A program made the position numbers and the translations under genes. Source: Bradyrhizobium ottawaense (GTDB taxonomy: Bacteria > Pseudomonadota > Alphaproteobacteria > Rhizobiales > Xanthobacteraceae). From it: a DNA stretch of 64,000 nt. Positions within the stretch are counted from its first letter, which is position 1. Each line of letters starts with the position of its first letter. The notes beneath the pieces are model-generated. The model was not told where the DNA came from, searched no databases, and saw only the letters and a list, made by a program, of their open reading frames with translations. Positions 62,979 through 64,000 of the stretch are shown here, one piece after another. The DNA lies in contig NZ_LT629693.1 in assembly GCF_900099825.1 (NCBI RefSeq), forward strand, positions 2,728,001 through 2,792,000. The letters run 5' to 3'.

Positions 62979-63060
62979 GTAGGATGGGTGGAGCGAAGCG
63001 ATACCCATCACCTTCGTGCACCGGGATTTGATGGGTATCGCTTCGCTCCACCCATCCTAC
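62979..63060. repeat. Perfect 32-bp inverted repeat (GTAGGATGGGTGGAGCG family)
   Basis: Arms 62979-63010 and 63029-63060 are exact inverted copies around an 18-base centre. The arm starts GTAGGATGGGTGGAGCGAAG and ends ATACCCATCA. Such perfection indicates recent insertion or gene conversion. It lies 11 bases downstream of the ThDP enzyme stop codon and may act as its terminator. Confidence 0.9.
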
Positions 63061-63071
63061 GAAAGCGGAGC

Positions 63072-64000
63072 TCAATTCACCGCGTTGTTCACCATGACCT
63101 CGATCAGCTTGGCGCCGGGGCGGCTGAAGGCTGATGACAGCACCGACTTGAGCTGCGTGGGATCGGTGACCCGTGTCGCCTCAAGTCCCATCGACTTCGC
63201 CAACGCGGTGAAATCGACCGGCGGGTCCTTGAAATCCATGCCGACGTAGTGATCGTCGCCGTGGAAGGCGAGCAGCCGCTGCTTGATGATGCGATAGCCG
63301 CCGTTGTTGACGATCACAAATGTCAGCGGCAGGTTTTGATTTGCCGCCGTCCACAGCGACTGGATCGAATACATCGAGGAGCCGTCGCCGGAATAGCACA
63401 CCACCGGTCGGTCGGGGTTGGCGAGGCTGACGCCGACCGAGGCCGGCAATCCCCAGCCGATGCCGCCGGACGCCAGCGCGTGATAGCCGTAGCGGTCGCG
63501 GTGCGGGCGCAGCGCGATGATCTGCCGCGACGAGGTCAGGCCCTCGTCGACCAGGATGGCGTTGTCGGGCATTGACTCGATGACCTGCAGCGCCAGCCAG
63601 TCCGGATCGATCGGCGTGGTGGTGGCGGACTTCGAGATGTGATCGACCACCATCTTGCGCTTGGCGGTCCAATTTTTTGAGGCGAGCTCCGCCAATCCCT
63701 GCTTCGCGCGCTTCTCCAGCGCGCTGCCGCCGGCGGCCTTCAACGCCGGGATCAGCGCACGCAGGGTTTCCTTCACATCCGCCTTCAGCGCGATGTCGAC
63801 ACTGTAGTTCTTGGCCAGGTCGTGATCGACGAGACCGACCTGCACGATCGATAGGCCATCGGGCAACGGATCGACCTCGCTATAGACAGACATCCGCAAG
63901 GGATCGCCGCCAACGGCAATGATGAGGTCGTAAGGCGTCAGGGCATCGCGGGCCAGTTTCTGGATCCGCGCCAGCGCGCCCATGAAGCACGGGCTTTCGG
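63072..64000 (-). CDS. Thiamine-diphosphate enzyme, C-terminal part (cut by window end)
   Basis: About 309 residues are visible, with the end of the protein at 63072. They cover the last part of the central domain and the ThDP-binding domain: DNAILVDEGLTSSRQI, GYHALASGGIGWGLPASVGV, and the GDG...NN cofactor motif (CYSGDGSSMYSIQSLW to FVIVNNGGYRI). This matches acetolactate synthase or benzoylformate decarboxylase-like enzymes. The N-terminal PP domain with the catalytic Glu lies outside the window, so the reaction cannot be assigned. Confidence 0.88.
   Translation of the reverse strand, partial: ESPCFMGALARIQKLARDALTPYDLIIAVGGDPLRMSVYSEVDPLPDGLSIVQVGLVDHDLAKNYSVDIALKADVKETLRALIPALKAAGGSALEKRAKQGLAELASKNWTAKRKMVVDHISKSATTTPIDPDWLALQVIESMPDNAILVDEGLTSSRQIIALRPHRDRYGYHALASGGIGWGLPASVGVSLANPDRPVVCYSGDGSSMYSIQSLWTAANQNLPLTFVIVNNGGYRIIKQRLLAFHGDDHYVGMDFKDPPVDFTALAKSMGLEATRVTDPTQLKSVLSSAFSRPGAKLIEVMVNNAVN

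Noticed and set aside
62607..63011. Minus-strand frame of 134 codons in the repeat block
   Set aside because: It runs through at least two repeat elements, has no ribosome site and matches no protein family I know. I treat it as repeat DNA.
62203..63060. CRISPR array
   Set aside because: The repeated words are inverted palindromes of different sequence, without regularly spaced direct repeats or cas genes.

Overview
The window is GC-rich chromosomal DNA of an alphaproteobacterium, most probably Bradyrhizobium or a close relative in the Nitrobacteraceae. I infer this from the gene families, from strong GC-ending codon use, and from several palindromic intergenic elements of a kind I remember from Bradyrhizobium and Rhodopseudomonas genomes. 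No rRNA, tRNA, CRISPR array, integrase or intact insertion sequence was found.

Bases 1-26,500 are an extracellular polysaccharide locus. Its left part (about 270-9,360) makes and modifies a sugar nucleotide: a glucose-1-phosphate cytidylyltransferase, a sugar C-methyltransferase, a PIG-L deacetylase, an RfbC-like epimerase, an SDR dehydratase/epimerase and a DUF4910 aminopeptidase-like protein. It also carries a Wzx-type flippase fused behind an unusual duplicated cysteine-rich domain. The middle part (9,500-20,700) holds a FemAB-type acyltransferase, a secreted beta-helix protein (possible polysaccharide lyase), a GT2-WecG double glycosyltransferase, WecB, an asparagine synthase-like amidotransferase, a GT4 glycosyltransferase and a membrane acyltransferase. 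The right part (20,970-26,480) is the polymerisation and export set: a Wzy/WaaL-like protein, a fused Wzz/BY-kinase and a Wza-type export protein. Together these describe a Wzx/Wzy-type pathway; the initiating phosphoglycosyltransferase and a CDP-glucose 4,6-dehydratase are not visible here.

Bases 26,500-49,300 are accessory metabolism and regulation: a DUF1080 protein, a secreted cupin (apparently starting at ACG) with an amidohydrolase, and a 1,387-residue c-di-GMP protein with five GAF domains before GGDEF and EAL. These are followed by a Ldh-family dehydrogenase / flavin monooxygenase / FAH-hydrolase operon facing an MctP-type carboxylate symporter with its small DUF3311 partner, an orphan TctC-type binding protein, an NHL-repeat protein, an acyltransferase and serine hydrolase pair, and a LysR regulator divergent from an EmrAB-type efflux pump and an AhpD-like protein.

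Bases 49,300-60,000 carry a D-amino-acid transaminase next to a complete Glt-type glutamate/aspartate ABC transporter with a tandemly duplicated binding-protein gene, an alpha/beta hydrolase with a small partner protein, an IclR regulator, an MHS-type MFS transporter and an M20 peptidase. The last 4 kb contain a secreted CMD-like protein, a second NtaA-type flavin monooxygenase, an 0.85-kb block of palindromic repeats without a gene, and the C-terminal part of a thiamine-diphosphate enzyme that runs off the window.
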